Shown: piece by piece, positions 13,601-24,096 of the stretch
Numbering within the stretch: the first letter of the stretch is position 1
Layout of the letters: every line of letters starts with the position of its first letter
NCBI GenBank assembly: GCA_965178125.1
Contig: OZ237736.1
Location: 1,178,001-1,242,000 of the forward strand
DNA: 64,000 nucleotides
Direction of reading: 5' to 3'
From: Bilabrum cf. latius
Lineage: Eukaryota; Bigyra: Bicosoecida; Bigyra; Bicosoecida
Position numbers and translations under genes: made by a program
Notes under the pieces: model-generated
What the model was told of the DNA's origin: nothing
Seen by the model: the letters and a program-made list of their open reading frames with translations, nothing else
Databases searched by the model: none

Positions 13601-15058
13601 CACTCGTTGCTGCAGAGCTGCGGCGATCCGATGTTTCCGCCACTAAATCAGAGGCAGCTTTCGCTGCATGAATGGCGCGAACAGCCGACTCGGTTGCAGA
13701 CATTCTGCCCTCATACACCCGGTGCTGCAGGGCCTCCAGGTCACTCGGGGTGGCCTCAATCGATGCATCCACCGAAAGAGCAGACAGGACGGCTTCGATC
13801 GATGCATGGCCCGACACCTTGGTGTGGTAGGCCGCACTTGCGGCTAAGATCGCCACGATTTCCACCGGTCTAGGGTACAGCGCCAACAGAGCGGTTTCTA
13901 CCTGTGCGAAAGGCCCACTGCCCAGGCTGCCAGCAGCTGCCTCTCCCACAAGGAAGGCAGAGGCAGCGCTGGCAGAGCCAACAGGCTCGCCAGCTCCCGC
14001 GCCGGATGAGGCTTGCGGCGAATCAGCAGCGGAAGCTTTGGTCTCTCCAGCAAGAGCAGCAGAGCAAGCGACGGGCAGCGCCAGCCCGGCCTGCCAGTGG
14101 TCAAGACTGTCAGTGCCTCGCGCTAGTTCAGCCCCGTCAATGGGCTCCCTGCTTGCGATACCGTGCTCCGAGGCAGCCAGCAATGCGATACACACAAGAG
14201 CTTCTGCGTCACTGACTGGGTATGCGCTGGTTGCATCACTACTGGCAGAAGGAGAGGCGGCCCCGCCGGCGGGCGCGTCTGCCGGGTTGAGGACAGTTGG
14301 AAGGGCGGCTTCCTTTGCGCTTGCTGCCATGCTCAGCAGTAGCTAGCTGGCAACGTTCAGACTGCAAAGCCTAGGCATACCTACAAACACCGATAGAGCG
14401 CGCTAAACTGTGGCCTTGCAGCCGTCAAAGCGGCCAGACCGCCATTGCGCTGCACCCAGAGCTAGCTGCACGCAGAACCAAGAGCTTGCTAGTACATCCC
14501 TGTCTACGTCGCCCAGTCCAATCCCGCTTTCAATTATCTAATCCATAAAATCACCGGATGAAATCAGCTATTCGAACGAGCCAAGACTGGCAAGTGATGC
14601 TGCGACCTCAATGGATCCGAGCCGCGCAACAGTGTTGTTTTCGGTCCCACCGACAGCTGCGTCCAACCGCGCAGCAGAGCAGAAGCAGTCAAAGGATTTC
14701 ACGAACTGCGATAGAAGTCGAACGGGCTCAAGTGGAGTTGCGGTGATGTGGCGGTAAAAGGGGAATCACTAGAGCACTATTTGATGCTCACGTCATGTCT
14801 CTACGAACCGAGGCTCTTGTAGCTGAGGCCTCCTAGCTGAAGCAGTTTGTGGGCATACTTTGCGAATTTCTGTCCGTCTTCGGCACCATCCCGCAATGCC
14901 AAAGTAACATCATCCACGAACTGACTGGCAACCTCAGAAATGTTCGGGACTTGCGATTCGAAAAGCTTCACCGCTGACGCCCAGTCTGATTTCGAAGCTG
15001 CGGAAGCAATGTCTTTCGAGCATCGCTTGAAGGCCTTCTGCTGTGCCTTGTGATCCAT
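7656..15058 (-). CDS. TTC37: SKI3/TTC37-like TPR protein (Ski complex scaffold)
   Basis: One very long frame of 2,438 codons, reconstructed as exon 15058-14792 and exon 14705-7656 with an 86-nt intron. More than a dozen in-frame TAGs are read as Gln. For example, four lie within 11455-11540, in a helical TPR stretch that reads smoothly across them. The last TAG at 7691 is followed by 11 codons to TAA. Repeated TPR-type helices run through the protein. The part at about 12230-11700 resembles the TTC37 segment with LELDP, VDLL, WxxLRRG, DLxxAxxxxP and WxxLGxxxWxxGxxxxAL in that order. VDPNNIAMWAGQA near 10040 matches another SKI3 hallmark. SKI3 scaffolds the SKI2 helicase and SKI8 for cytoplasmic exosome RNA decay. 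The protein is longer than the roughly 1,560 aa human TTC37 and very Ala/Ser-rich. The ATG at 15058 was chosen because the longer frame begins with TTG. Confidence 0.72.
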
Positions 15059-16011
15059 TTTGCCTGAGTGCAAGAAAGCAGATCTGCGATGGCCAGCATA
15101 ACCGGAACCCCTTCAAGTTGACATCCGCCGGCGCGAAGAGTGGAACGGGGGGGAAAGGGGAGGGAGGGGGCAGCACGGAGACGAGAGCGCAATGATGCAG
15201 ATGAGAAGGGGCTGGACGGTGCAGTGCGTGGCGTCGATGGTTTGATCGGACCACACGCCAGTGCGCAAGCAGGGGTGCTCCTATAGGCTACATCGCCTTT
15301 TCGGTTTACATTTCCAATAACGAGATGGAAGACTTATGTCACTGGATTCAGGCATAGGTCTCTATTAGTCGTCTCAAGGATAGCTTCAGCTTGGGTCAAC
15401 ACAGCCGCTACACGACTTGGCCAAACGGTCGGGGCCACAATGTACGGTTGACCACCACGATACCAGCTGCTGAGGTGAGTGGGCGATGTGATAGGTGGCA
15501 GCATACGTGGTCTTTACCCTGTTCCTCGGACGGTGAAATACCAGGGAAAGCAAGACCAGAACTCAAGTCTGATCACTTGTACACTACAACCTGGGCCGCT
15601 CTTCAGATCCGGCAGGATCCCCGCTGACGCGTACACTGGCAGTCCTGTCGCTCCATGCGGGCGTCCCTGCGGTGTACGCGTCGGTGGCAGTCCCCGTGGC
15701 GGTGCGGGGGGTAGCGTCAGCCACCAACTTCGTCGCGGCGCCCGCGGCGGCGCGACGATGAACCGGAATGTTGCGGAACATGATCTATGGCTATCTTATC
15801 GTGCAAACTCAATCCCTCAAGACTAGATTAACACAGATTCTTAACGATCTTTCTTTAAAAAGGACATTTCTTCACGAGATCTGTTAGATTGCCTTTCTTT
15901 ATTGTGGTGACCGGGGCAACGACAAGATTACACATACCAAAGCTTAAAACACCGGTGCAAACCCGTCGACATTGACGGAATTCTTTTGCGTTCCACGAAT
16001 CTAATTGTGAG
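15059..16011. other. Intergenic region of about 950 bp, no confident gene
   Basis: It separates the divergent SKI3-like and zinc-finger genes. The middle (15480-15830) is GC-rich with a weak + strand frame lacking a convincing ATG and any recognisable motif. The part from 15800 to 16010 is AT-rich and could carry the zinc-finger promoter. An 11-bp perfect inverted repeat lies at 15626-15682. No tRNA or rRNA was recognised. Confidence 0.5.
15626..15682. repeat. Inverted repeat, 11-bp arms
   Basis: Arm GACGCGTACAC at 15626-15636 is the exact reverse complement of GTGTACGCGTC at 15672-15682, with a 35-bp spacer. TGGCAGTCC also appears twice, just inside the first arm and just beyond the second. 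It could form a hairpin in RNA or be a paired protein site; its function is unknown. Confidence 0.55.
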
Positions 16012-17112
16012 ATGTCATCCGCGGCAGCATCAGTCTCTGACGATGTGATCGACCTGGTCAGTGCAAGCAGCGACAGTGAATATGAGCAGCAGACAGATGA
16101 TGGAGAGAGCCTCGACGGTTGCTCGGTGGATGGTCCACGTGTAGATGTGGCGCCTTAGCTGGGCGGCATGCAATAGAGGACTGGGCGAGGAGCAGGAAAA
16201 CGCGTGATGCGCTCCCGTGCTGGAGAGGCAGGCATGGCCGGCGGCGGCTAGCAGAATCTTCAATCAGCATCGTCAAGTTCGCGAATGGCTGTGATAGGCG
16301 GCTCAGTGTTGGAATCCGGCGGGCCTGCTGTTAGCATTCCAAGCGCCCCGATCGGGCAGAAGCGTTCCCGGCCAGATGGCGAGCAAGCGACCGATGCTTC
16401 AAATGGTGAGCCCACCGAACACACCGGCAGGGAAAAGAAGAAAAGGAGATCAGGAACAGGGCGCAATATCAATGTGAGCATAATGCATGGATGTGAGGTG
16501 TGCGGAAAGGTGCTGTAGAGTGCAAGGTCGTCACGGTAGCACGCGTTGGTGGGGCATATTGGGCAGCGCCATCACGAGTGCGCGGTGTGCGGCAAGCGCT
16601 TCAGCATGGCAGACAATCTCAAGAGACACATGAGCGCCGTGCATTGGGGAGAGCGCCGTCACGAGTGCCCAGTGTGCGGCAAGCGCTTCAGCGAGTCAGA
16701 CAATCTCAAGAGACACGTGAGCACCGTGCATTGGGGAGAGCGCCGTCACGAGTGCCCAGTGTGCGGCAAGCGCTTCAGCATGGCAGACAATCTCAAGAGA
16801 CACGTGAGCACCGTGCATTGGGGAGAGCGCCGTCACGAGTGCCCAGTGTGCGGCAAGCGCTTCAGCGAGTCAGGCAATCTCAAGAGACACGTGAGCACCG
16901 TGCATTGGGGAGAGCGCCGTCACGAGTGCCCAGTGTGCGGCAAGCGCTTCAGCGAGTCAGGCAATCTCAAGAGACACGTGAGCACCGTGCATTGGGGAGA
17001 GCGCCGTCACGAGTGCCCAGTGTGCGGCAAGCGCTTCAGCGAGTCAGGCAATCTCAAGAGACACATGAGCACCGTACACTCGAGACACGACACAAAAGGG
17101 AACCAAGGATAA
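16012..17112 (+). CDS. C2H2 zinc-finger protein with seven fingers and an N-terminal SUMO-interaction motif
   Basis: A 366-codon frame from ATG 16012 to TAA 17110-17112 with five in-frame TAGs (Gln). Residues 12-16 (VIDLV) followed by SASSDSE form a classic SUMO-interaction motif with acidic/Ser flank. A basic stretch (REKKKRRS) ahead of the fingers could be a nuclear localisation signal. Then come seven C-x2-C-x12-H-x4-H fingers. The first (16492-16557) needs two UAGs read as Gln, and its spacing is then identical to the other six. Fingers 2-7 are nearly identical, with linker WGERRHE in place of the usual TGEKP. They differ mainly at helix positions -1, 1 and 2 (MAD, ESD, ESG), while Asn at 3 and Arg at 6 are constant. 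A sequence-specific DNA-binding role is expected from the family; the target is unknown. Confidence 0.85.
16567..17088 (+). repeat. Six tandem 87-bp zinc-finger units
   Basis: Unit starts fall at 16567, 16654, 16741, 16828, 16915 and 17002, exactly 87 bp apart. Units are nearly identical at the DNA level including synonymous sites, so the array was recently amplified or is kept uniform by conversion. Confidence 0.9.
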
Positions 17113-17432
17113 GAATGATCAGCGCGCACGGTATGAACCTGTATAGACACTGCTTTGTCACGGGGTCGACCCATCATTTTGGGGCTTTGATGCCGTGACA
17201 CGCAGCTAGAGGCAGTGGCCGGCTAGGTCCAGCCCCCTGGATGGACGGCGATTTGGACCGGCTGCAGTGGCACTTCATCATTCTCTGCCTATGCCGGATG
17301 CGCTGTTTCGCCTCGCATTGTTTGAGGGCGACGCGAATGCGGATCTGCTTGTGCAAGACAAACCGTCGGCATTGAGACACAGGAATAAACAGACGCCAGA
17401 ATGAACAACTAATTATACTTATGCTCTGCCCG
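17113..17432. other. Convergent 3' intergenic region
   Basis: It lies between the TAA of the zinc-finger gene and the TGA of WDR60. A minus frame of 90 codons crosses it, but it has no start in good context and no motif. It is probably two 3' UTRs. Confidence 0.5.
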
Positions 17433-20400
17433 TCAATCAGTCCCAAGAGCCAGTCGCAATTCCCTCACACCATCACCAACCGCACCCTCACGGCCACCTT
17501 CATCGGCATCTCTGAGAGCCCACCCGCCGGCAAGCTCATGTACCGCGACCGCTGACATGCTCCCGGGGGACGCGTCGATGCCAGCAGCCCCGACACTGCC
17601 CCGCAGCCCCTTCGCAGACGCAAACACGACAGCCAGGTACAGGCGGCCAGCCGGCCGGGGACCACCGCCATTAACAGTCAACCCGACCGCGCGCGGCGCG
17701 TCCGAGTGCTTGCGGCCCTCCCCACCACCGCCCTGAAACACAGAGCGCACAGCATCCGCTGAGTTCTCCCGCACTATAGGCCCAGATGGGTCCACTGTCA
17801 GATCAAACGCGGCCAGCGTACCGGAGTCGCCCACAGCGAACAGACCTCCAGGCCGCACAGAGGACCACGCGAGCGCTGCCACAGAGCGGAATATACCGGC
17901 AGCGGCCGCTTTGTCGGATGGTGGCTTGTCTGCATCGTGCATTGTGGGGCACACCGCGTCCCAAGTCCGCAGAGGATACGGGGATTCCGCCCCTAAATCG
18001 TATACGCTCACAGACCCGTCCTCTCTGCCCACGGCTGCGATTGCGCTGTCGAACGGATTCACGGCCACGCATGTCACAGGGGCGAGCACGGAGCACGGCC
18101 CGATGTACTGAGACAGTTCCAGCTGCCTGGATAGAGCCCCGCTGCTGCTGGCGCCTTCACTGGCCGTCCCGTCGTCATCGTCACCATCTACTGCGTTGCC
18201 GTCCGCGCCAGACACCGGGAGGTCTGGCAGCAGGCAACGAATGGGATGAGCCGAGCCATCGCTGAGTACTAGCGGTACCCTGCCGTCGCGACCCCCGACA
18301 AGAAAACCCCTCCCACTCTGGAGAGCAGCACACCCTGCAACGCGCCTCCCGACCGTCCACACGTCAGTGCCGTGCCAGGAGTCTGCAGCCTCGCCAGATC
18401 CAGGGTGTCGCGCAGAAGCTGAACTTGCGAGCGCGCCTGCGCCAGCATGTGTTACATCATAGTCCGTTGGCAGGGCATTCGGCAGCGAGAGCTCCGCCAC
18501 GACGCCCTCGGGCCCTCGGGCCGATCTGCCGAGCATGCCAGCGCCCTCGCTCCTCGAGGACGTGCCGTCTCGCCTGCCTGCGCGACCAGCGGTATCGTCC
18601 AGCTCTCCGTCTCCCAAGTCGAAGCCGTCAAAATCGGCGGCAGCCGAGCCTTCGGCCCGCTTGTCACCGCCCTTCCTCCCACCTGCGTCGATCCCCGTCC
18701 CCGCGCCCGCTCGTCCGAAACCGTCGACAGCCCCAACATCTTGACCAGACAGCTTTTCATCAGCTTGCCTCTGCTCCATCTCCAGGGCCTGTCTGCGCCG
18801 CGCCTCGTCCTCGACCGGTAGTCCAAGCGGTGCGCCTGGCAGCGGCCGGGGGAGGCACCGGAAGGAGTCGAGCGCGTACATCCGACGGATGGCAACTACC
18901 GAGCCGACGGAGCGGCTGTGGACCGAGAAATCACGCGCTCCGTCCGCGCGCGGGTCGATCTGGTCCACCCGAGGAGCATTCGTCTGCACTCGCCAGGCGA
19001 TGATGCAACCGTGCTCATCACAGCTGCTCAGCGTGAAGGAAGAGTCCGCTCCTACACCGGCCGACTGTCGCCCCATGCCCAGCTTGCTGACAGCTGGGCC
19101 CGAGGCACCGACAGCCGACGACACGTGGGAACTACCGGTGTCGGCCAATTCAAGGAAGAGGACCGCGCTGCGATGCCCGCCCCACCTATCGTCCAACCTT
19201 GCGGGGCCACCTTCCCTACTTCCAGCCGACCGGTGCGCATCGCTGCGGACCCGATCCAGGGAGAGGTCAGTGGTGAGGCAGGGGCGGCGCACCTCGCAAT
19301 CGAGCTAAGAACTCATGCATTCGTGCCAAACGATCGAGTGGGCATCTGGAGGCCCCTTGACAGACGCAGCCCCATCTGTTTTCGATTCGGCTGAGGCGGA
19401 GCTCGAGCCCCCACCCGCGATGAGCTGCAAAGGCGCGTGCATGGATGCAGCCTCGCGCAGGTCCCAGGCCTCGATACCCCCAGTCTCAGTGCCTGCAAAC
19501 ACCACGGCACCGTCACCAGGCGAGAATACCAGGCTGCACGGAGACGAACCGACCAACAGCACGGCTGCCGGTTTCGACCAGTCTTGGGTGGACCACAGCA
19601 GCACCAGCCCGCACCAGTACGCGGCTGCAACTCCAGTCTGGTTTTCGTGCGCATCGCTCGCATTCGCGCTGGTGCTGAATCCCACTGCCATGCGGGCATG
19701 ATCTGGGCTGAAGGCCACGCACGTCGCCCTCCGGTTGTTCAGCAGACCGGGCAACGAGTTCGCCGCGATGCAATGCGCAGCGACGGTACCAGGACCCGCG
19801 CCTGAGGCCCCCGACCGCTGCCGCAAAGGCACGGACAGCTGCCGGAGGGCCTGCCGCCTGGCCGCCAGACGCACGTCACCGCGCGGCGCACCCCCAGGGG
19901 ACAGCCCCTGGTCGGCCATGTCCCTCATCATGGAAGACCATGCTGCCTGCCTCTGCTCCGCCAAACCACGCGCCACAGACTCGGCAAGCAGGGTCTCGAC
20001 CGTGCGACCAACACGGCGCAGAAACGCGCCGAGGGCAGATGACTGCCTCGTCGCCAGTAGCGCGCCGGAGGTGCTCGGCTCCTGGCTGGCAGCAGCGGCG
20101 GCGGCGGCGGGCCCACGGGATGAGGCCTCGTTCTATCTGTCCATCGCGCGCCACGCCGCGTGCAGCCTCGGATCTTCGGGTGCCTGTACGACGGCCTCCC
20201 TTTGCGTGACTTCGTCTGTCTAGCACTGCACATCCGCCACGTCGTCGTTGGTCTGGGCCGACATGTTCGCTAGCCCGCCCTGCTGCACGGCCCGCTGCAC
20301 CAGCTGCTGCTACGACTGAGGGGCCATCGCAAATAGCACGGTACGCGCTTCAGACATCTGGAGCTTGCCGGCACTACGAAGCGCAGTCACTCGCCGGGCC

Positions 20401-21653
20401 CTCGGGTGGGCCTGGCCCGTCCTAGCCCTCGCCCTGCGAGCCTGCTCCGCCTACCGGCGGGCCCTGTCCTGTGCCTGTGCAGCATCTGCACCGCTGCCTC
20501 CGGCTGCACCACCTTCCTGTTGCATGGCGGCCTGCAGGATAGAGCTGATACCACCCTCGCCCGCTCCCCTCGAGCCCCGTGCGCGCGAGTCACCGCCGCT
20601 GCCACCGCCCTCGTCCCCTCTATCGTCGTCGTCACCTTCCAGACCCGCGTTCTCGTCGTACTCTGGAGCAGGAAAACCCGGCTGCTGCTGCTACTGCTAC
20701 TGCTACTGCACCCTATGAAACGAGTGCTGCCCCTGTCCACCTACAGTGGGGCTGCCTGCCGCACCAGACCCCAGCGAGTGCCCCTCGGAGAGCGCACTCC
20801 CGCCGGTGGGAGCTACGATGCCGCGCTGGGCGAGCCTGCCCCTCTCCTTCTTTAGGATCGCGCTTTCCATCTCTCGGCGTTCTGCTGAGGGGCTTCGCCT
20901 CAATGAGGGTTGCGTGGCGCCGATCTTCACGGGGCCTCCCTTGTCCCCTTGCTCGTCGTCCTCGAAGTCGTCGTTCGAGTAGTCCTGCAAAATGTGGACG
21001 GCAACCGATTCAAAACCAAATAGGATTCTCCCGCAATGGCGCCGACTGCACACGTATCATGTCTAGCATTGCCTTACTTCGAAATCATCGTCTCCGTATT
21101 CATCGTCTTCGTCGCTGCCGCCGCTTGGCTGGGCGTGGCCCATTGCAACTGGTGTTGGGCCTCTGCTGCCGGCCGATGCCCTGGAGTCTGCAGACCCTCG
21201 GCCAGCTCCAGCCATGGACTGTGGCGTAGCAGAGTCACGAATGCCCACAGCGGGACTGACGCCGTCTTGTGCCTCTTGCACGAACATGGCTCTGCGGCAA
21301 TTCTCGAACGGATCCGAACGATTGGCTGATGCGGCAAGGCTTTGCTGCTACTCTTCAGGTGCACCAGTGCATGCTCTTACGATGATTTTCGCTTTCTGGC
21401 TGCTGACTAGGGGCGGCGGGCCATAGACGGGAGGCTACCAGCTGGGGTTGCTCGTGCGACAGCAGCGCTGCTCGTGCCACTCGGTGGGATGGCTGGCGAT
21501 CTACCGCGTGATGAGCTTCTGCTCGTCCTCCCATGCTATATCTGTCCCTTTTGTACCCGAACAGCTCGTCGCCCTGTTCGTTGTGCACCAGACATGGCGG
21601 TAGTCGCCTGCAAAGTAATCTCGTTTGGAGTTGCTGTTGCTGCCGCCGCGCAT
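17433..21653 (-). CDS. DYNC2I1: WDR60/DYNC2I1, dynein-2 intermediate chain (retrograde IFT motor)
   Basis: Exons 21653-21078 and 20984-17433 (93-nt intron, phase 0) give 1,375 aa ending at TGA 17435-17433. More than a dozen TAGs are read as Gln. Family landmarks in order: acidic DEYGDDDFE and SNDDFEDDE either side of the intron; VQCQTDEVTQRE, matching the WDR60 QTE/QTD element; FAGTETGGIEAWDLRE near 19450; SSCDEHGCIIAWRV; AVGREDGSVSVYDL; AWSSVRPGGLFAVGDSG; and a short helical tail. These match WDR60 blades and C-terminus as I know them. It loads light chains and drives retrograde transport with the IFT-A complex, whose subunit IFT144 is also in this window. A Q9 tract sits at 20708-20682. The first 100 residues are Cys/Trp-rich and unlike the rest, so the 5' end is less certain. 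The ATG at 21653 replaces an upstream TTG. Confidence 0.85.
20682..20708 (-). repeat. Polyglutamine tract with alternating CAG and TAG codons
   Basis: Nine consecutive Gln codons inside WDR60 read CAG TAG CAG TAG CAG TAG CAG CAG CAG on the minus strand. The run only makes sense as one amino acid if UAG is Gln. Confidence 0.9.
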
Positions 21654-21728
21654 TTTGTTGGGCGGTTCCGCTCTACAGAGAAGCAGTGCCAAATATGATT
21701 TTCGATTTGTCTCTGGATTTCATTCGAG
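21654..21728. promoter_or_regulatory. Minimal divergent intergenic region, WDR60 and the 21729 gene
   Basis: Only 75 bp separate the two ATGs if both starts are right. I see no clear promoter motif. Either the promoter is bidirectional and very compact, or the WDR60 start lies further downstream. Confidence 0.3.
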
Positions 21729-22295
21729 ATGGCGGCCAAGGTGGGTCTAAATACGGTAGAGGGATGCCTCAAAATGCTCAAACAAAGCCGTGTGATGGCA
21801 CCAAACCTGAAGGAATGTCATCTTTGGGTATATAAAGGATCTATTCGACCCAATCACGTCATGAAGTTAGTATTGGTTTCACGTTCTGCGAATTAGACAG
21901 AGCCTTGTGCAAACGAATCGAGTTTGTTGATCTTACCTGTATTTTCTATATGCTTCCGCAGAGACGTTGTTTTGAAGCACTTGCTTGCCCTCAGATGGAT
22001 GAATCCAGGGGCCATGGTGTACTTGCGCGAATCGAATGAGGAAGGCCAGGCTCACGTAGAATACGAGCTTTGGAACGGTAGGAAGAGTGGTTTTATTGTA
22101 CAGGACGAGCATACACCCGATTCAGTGGTAGCGCAACTAATGCACGAGGCAAGGGACCCTGCATTGGACCCAGACTACTATACCGAGGGATGGGCAGCTG
22201 AGGGCCTGAAGGCGGCCGGCGTGGAGGCGCCAACGATAGGAGATATTTCTGCACAGGAGGAAGTGACTGAATAGCCGCTAGACGGCAGATAGTAA
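21729..22295 (+). CDS. Small protein, possible L51/S25/CI-B8 (NDUFA2/mL43-like) thioredoxin-fold domain
   Basis: Exons 21729-21865 and 21962-22295 with a 96-nt intron give a protein of about 156 aa. Two late TAGs (22272, 22290) are read as Gln, and the second is followed directly by TAA. The central part has the pattern LxxLxxxNPGAxVYLRE followed by VEYELWNGRKSGF and a helix. This resembles the mitochondrial L51/S25/CI-B8 domain of complex I NDUFA2 and ribosomal protein mL43 (NP-x-V-x-LRE, then Y-x-NG). The N-terminal 45 residues do not show the usual GG/SS loop, so the family call is tentative. It ends only 42 bp from the stop of LCMT1. Confidence 0.6.
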
Positions 22296-22337
22296 CTTGA
22301 GTACAATTGCCAGTTTCGATTCGGTTGCGACACACTG

Positions 22338-23966
22338 TCAGGACGTGCTGCCTGCACCACTGGCTGGCCCATCGCGAGCGGCCGCTTTGGCGTCCTCGTC
22401 ACCGGCAGGCAACCCTGCCGGCCTCATCAGGCCTCTAGCGTCCAACCCACCTACCGTGGATTTCGGTTTCGTTTCGACCTGCGCGGCAAAGAGGAGGTCA
22501 GCCCCCCAGTGGCTGCTCTCCGCAAGCGACGCCTGAGCCTCCATGGTCAGGCCGGCCCACTGCCTGCGCACATCCATTCCGGCGGGCCATGCGCCCTTCG
22601 CGACATCTCCATCGCTCAGTGCTGGGTCAGCTGCTTGCGCTGAAGCACCACTCGCTCTCGCGCTCGCCACTCCTGCCTTTAGTGCATCGTCAGGCTTGGC
22701 GCGGGGCGGCAGCTCCGGCCCCGCTCCCTCCCCGCCCACGGCCTTGTTCCCTAGCCCGATCGCCTCCACTAAGGCCGGGTCCTTTGCCGCCACTGAGATG
22801 GAGTAGTGCCTCTGTATCATGTGCCACTCCTCCAACTCATCGAACAGCTCCTTGCGTTCGGCCCCGTGCCAAGCACTCGCGCACCTCTCCCTGCTTGGCA
22901 GCCAGCGGTAGTACACGTCGTCCATGTCGTAGACTGTGGCCACGTCGAAGCCCAGCCTCAGGTATCTGCGAGCCAGATCGGGGATGCCTGGGTACGACAC
23001 GCACGTCCGGAGGGGGCTGCCGCGCTTCTCCAGGTGGGCGAGCATTACGGCTCCGAATGCGTCGCCCACCCGCACCTGCTCGTAGCACACGAACGCGGCG
23101 CGCTCGAACGATTCAGCACACCACTGGATGATGGCGTCTGCTTCCTCTGTTGGCATGTACACCAGAACACACTCGGACAGAAAGAGCGTGGGCTTGCTGC
23201 GCAGGTGCGGAGGGACGGTCCTAAGCGATGTATCGAATGAACGAATGGAAGGGAATTTCACGGTGCAAACGCGCGAGCAGTTGTGTAAACGGTTCACTCA
23301 CCTAAAATCAATCCCGGCTTCCTCTAAGACTGCTCGCACCTGCTTGGAGTCACGCAGGTCGGCAGTAGCGAGTGCGTACTATTCTGCATTCAGAACGACC
23401 TCGCCGAGCTTGGGAGGGCGGAAGGGCCTTGAACCATCTCCCGTTTCAGACTGTGGCTTGTCACTTTCCACGATCTTGCGCTCAGCAGCAGCAGCGACAG
23501 CAGCAGCAGATGGCGCGGCAGACTTGGGCTCAGCTACCGGACCTGACAGCAGTGGGGTTCTTCGAATTATGCCCAGCTTATTGTGCACGACTGCCGGGAG
23601 GTCAATTTCAACATACTTATGTACTTTTATGCCATTCTTCTCCAGAAACCAAAATGTGGTGTCGATGCCTGCTCCGAGACTGACAATTTGGGCCCGGGAA
23701 CCTAAGCCGTGAACTTTGGTGCAGAATTCGGTGACTAGCTCTCTAACAGCAGACACCCTGGCAAAATACCCTCGATTGATCAAAGGCGACCTTCTGGTCC
23801 CACCTTTTACGAAGAAAGGCATAAACTCGTCGGAGTAGTATCCTAGAGTTGCAGCAGACAGCTTGCTGATAGCGGCATCGTCGCTTGTTCGCTCTACTGC
23901 CGTCTTCGTGCTACCACCAGCCTCTAATCTCCCAGACAAAACGCTTCTAGACAGAGCAGAAGCCAT
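22338..23966 (-). CDS. LCMT1: Leucine carboxyl methyltransferase 1 (PP2A methyltransferase)
   Basis: SAM-dependent enzyme that methylates the C-terminal leucine of the PP2A catalytic subunit. Exons 23966-23302 and 23220-22338 (81-nt intron) give 515 aa ending in TGA. Motifs: RTSDDAAISK and GYYSDEFMPFF at the N-terminus, INRGYFAR, the SAM-binding IVSLGAGIDTTFWFL, the acidic VEIDLP, ADLRD, and FLSECVLVYM followed by an AFVCYEQ strand. One TAG, at 23381-23379, lies just before YALATADLRD. The start is ATG 23966, because the longer frame begins with TTG. The last 170 or so residues form a low-complexity Ala/Gly/Pro-rich extension beyond the usual roughly 330-aa family length. Confidence 0.9.
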
Positions 23967-24096
23967 TTTTGCTTTTGTTTTTGCAACCAAAGATATTCAA
24001 GATATTAATGAGGACGTGTGACGAATATTTATACGGTGTGGTTTGGAGCAAACTCAGATCCAAGATGCCCGGCTCGCTGCGTGCAAAATAGCGATC
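23967..24096. promoter_or_regulatory. Divergent intergenic region, LCMT1 and the 24097 gene
   Basis: 130 bp between opposite start codons and AT-rich relative to the genes, with ATATTTATA near 24025 as a possible TATA-like element. Assignment to either gene is inference. Confidence 0.35.

Noticed and set aside
15479-15826. Plus-strand ORF in the 950-bp gap
   Set aside because: No proper ATG start, low-complexity Gly/Arg/Pro content and no motif.
16567-17088. CRISPR-like 87-bp repeats
   Set aside because: Each unit encodes a complete C2H2 zinc finger in one frame; there are no spacers.
17174-17446. Minus ORF of 90 codons between the zinc-finger gene and WDR60
   Set aside because: Lies in the convergent 3' gap, overlaps the WDR60 end in another frame, and has no domain.
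20365-20855. Several overlapping ORFs on the plus strand opposite WDR60
   Set aside because: Shadows of GC-rich, Ala/Gly/Gln-rich coding sequence on the minus strand; no independent motif.
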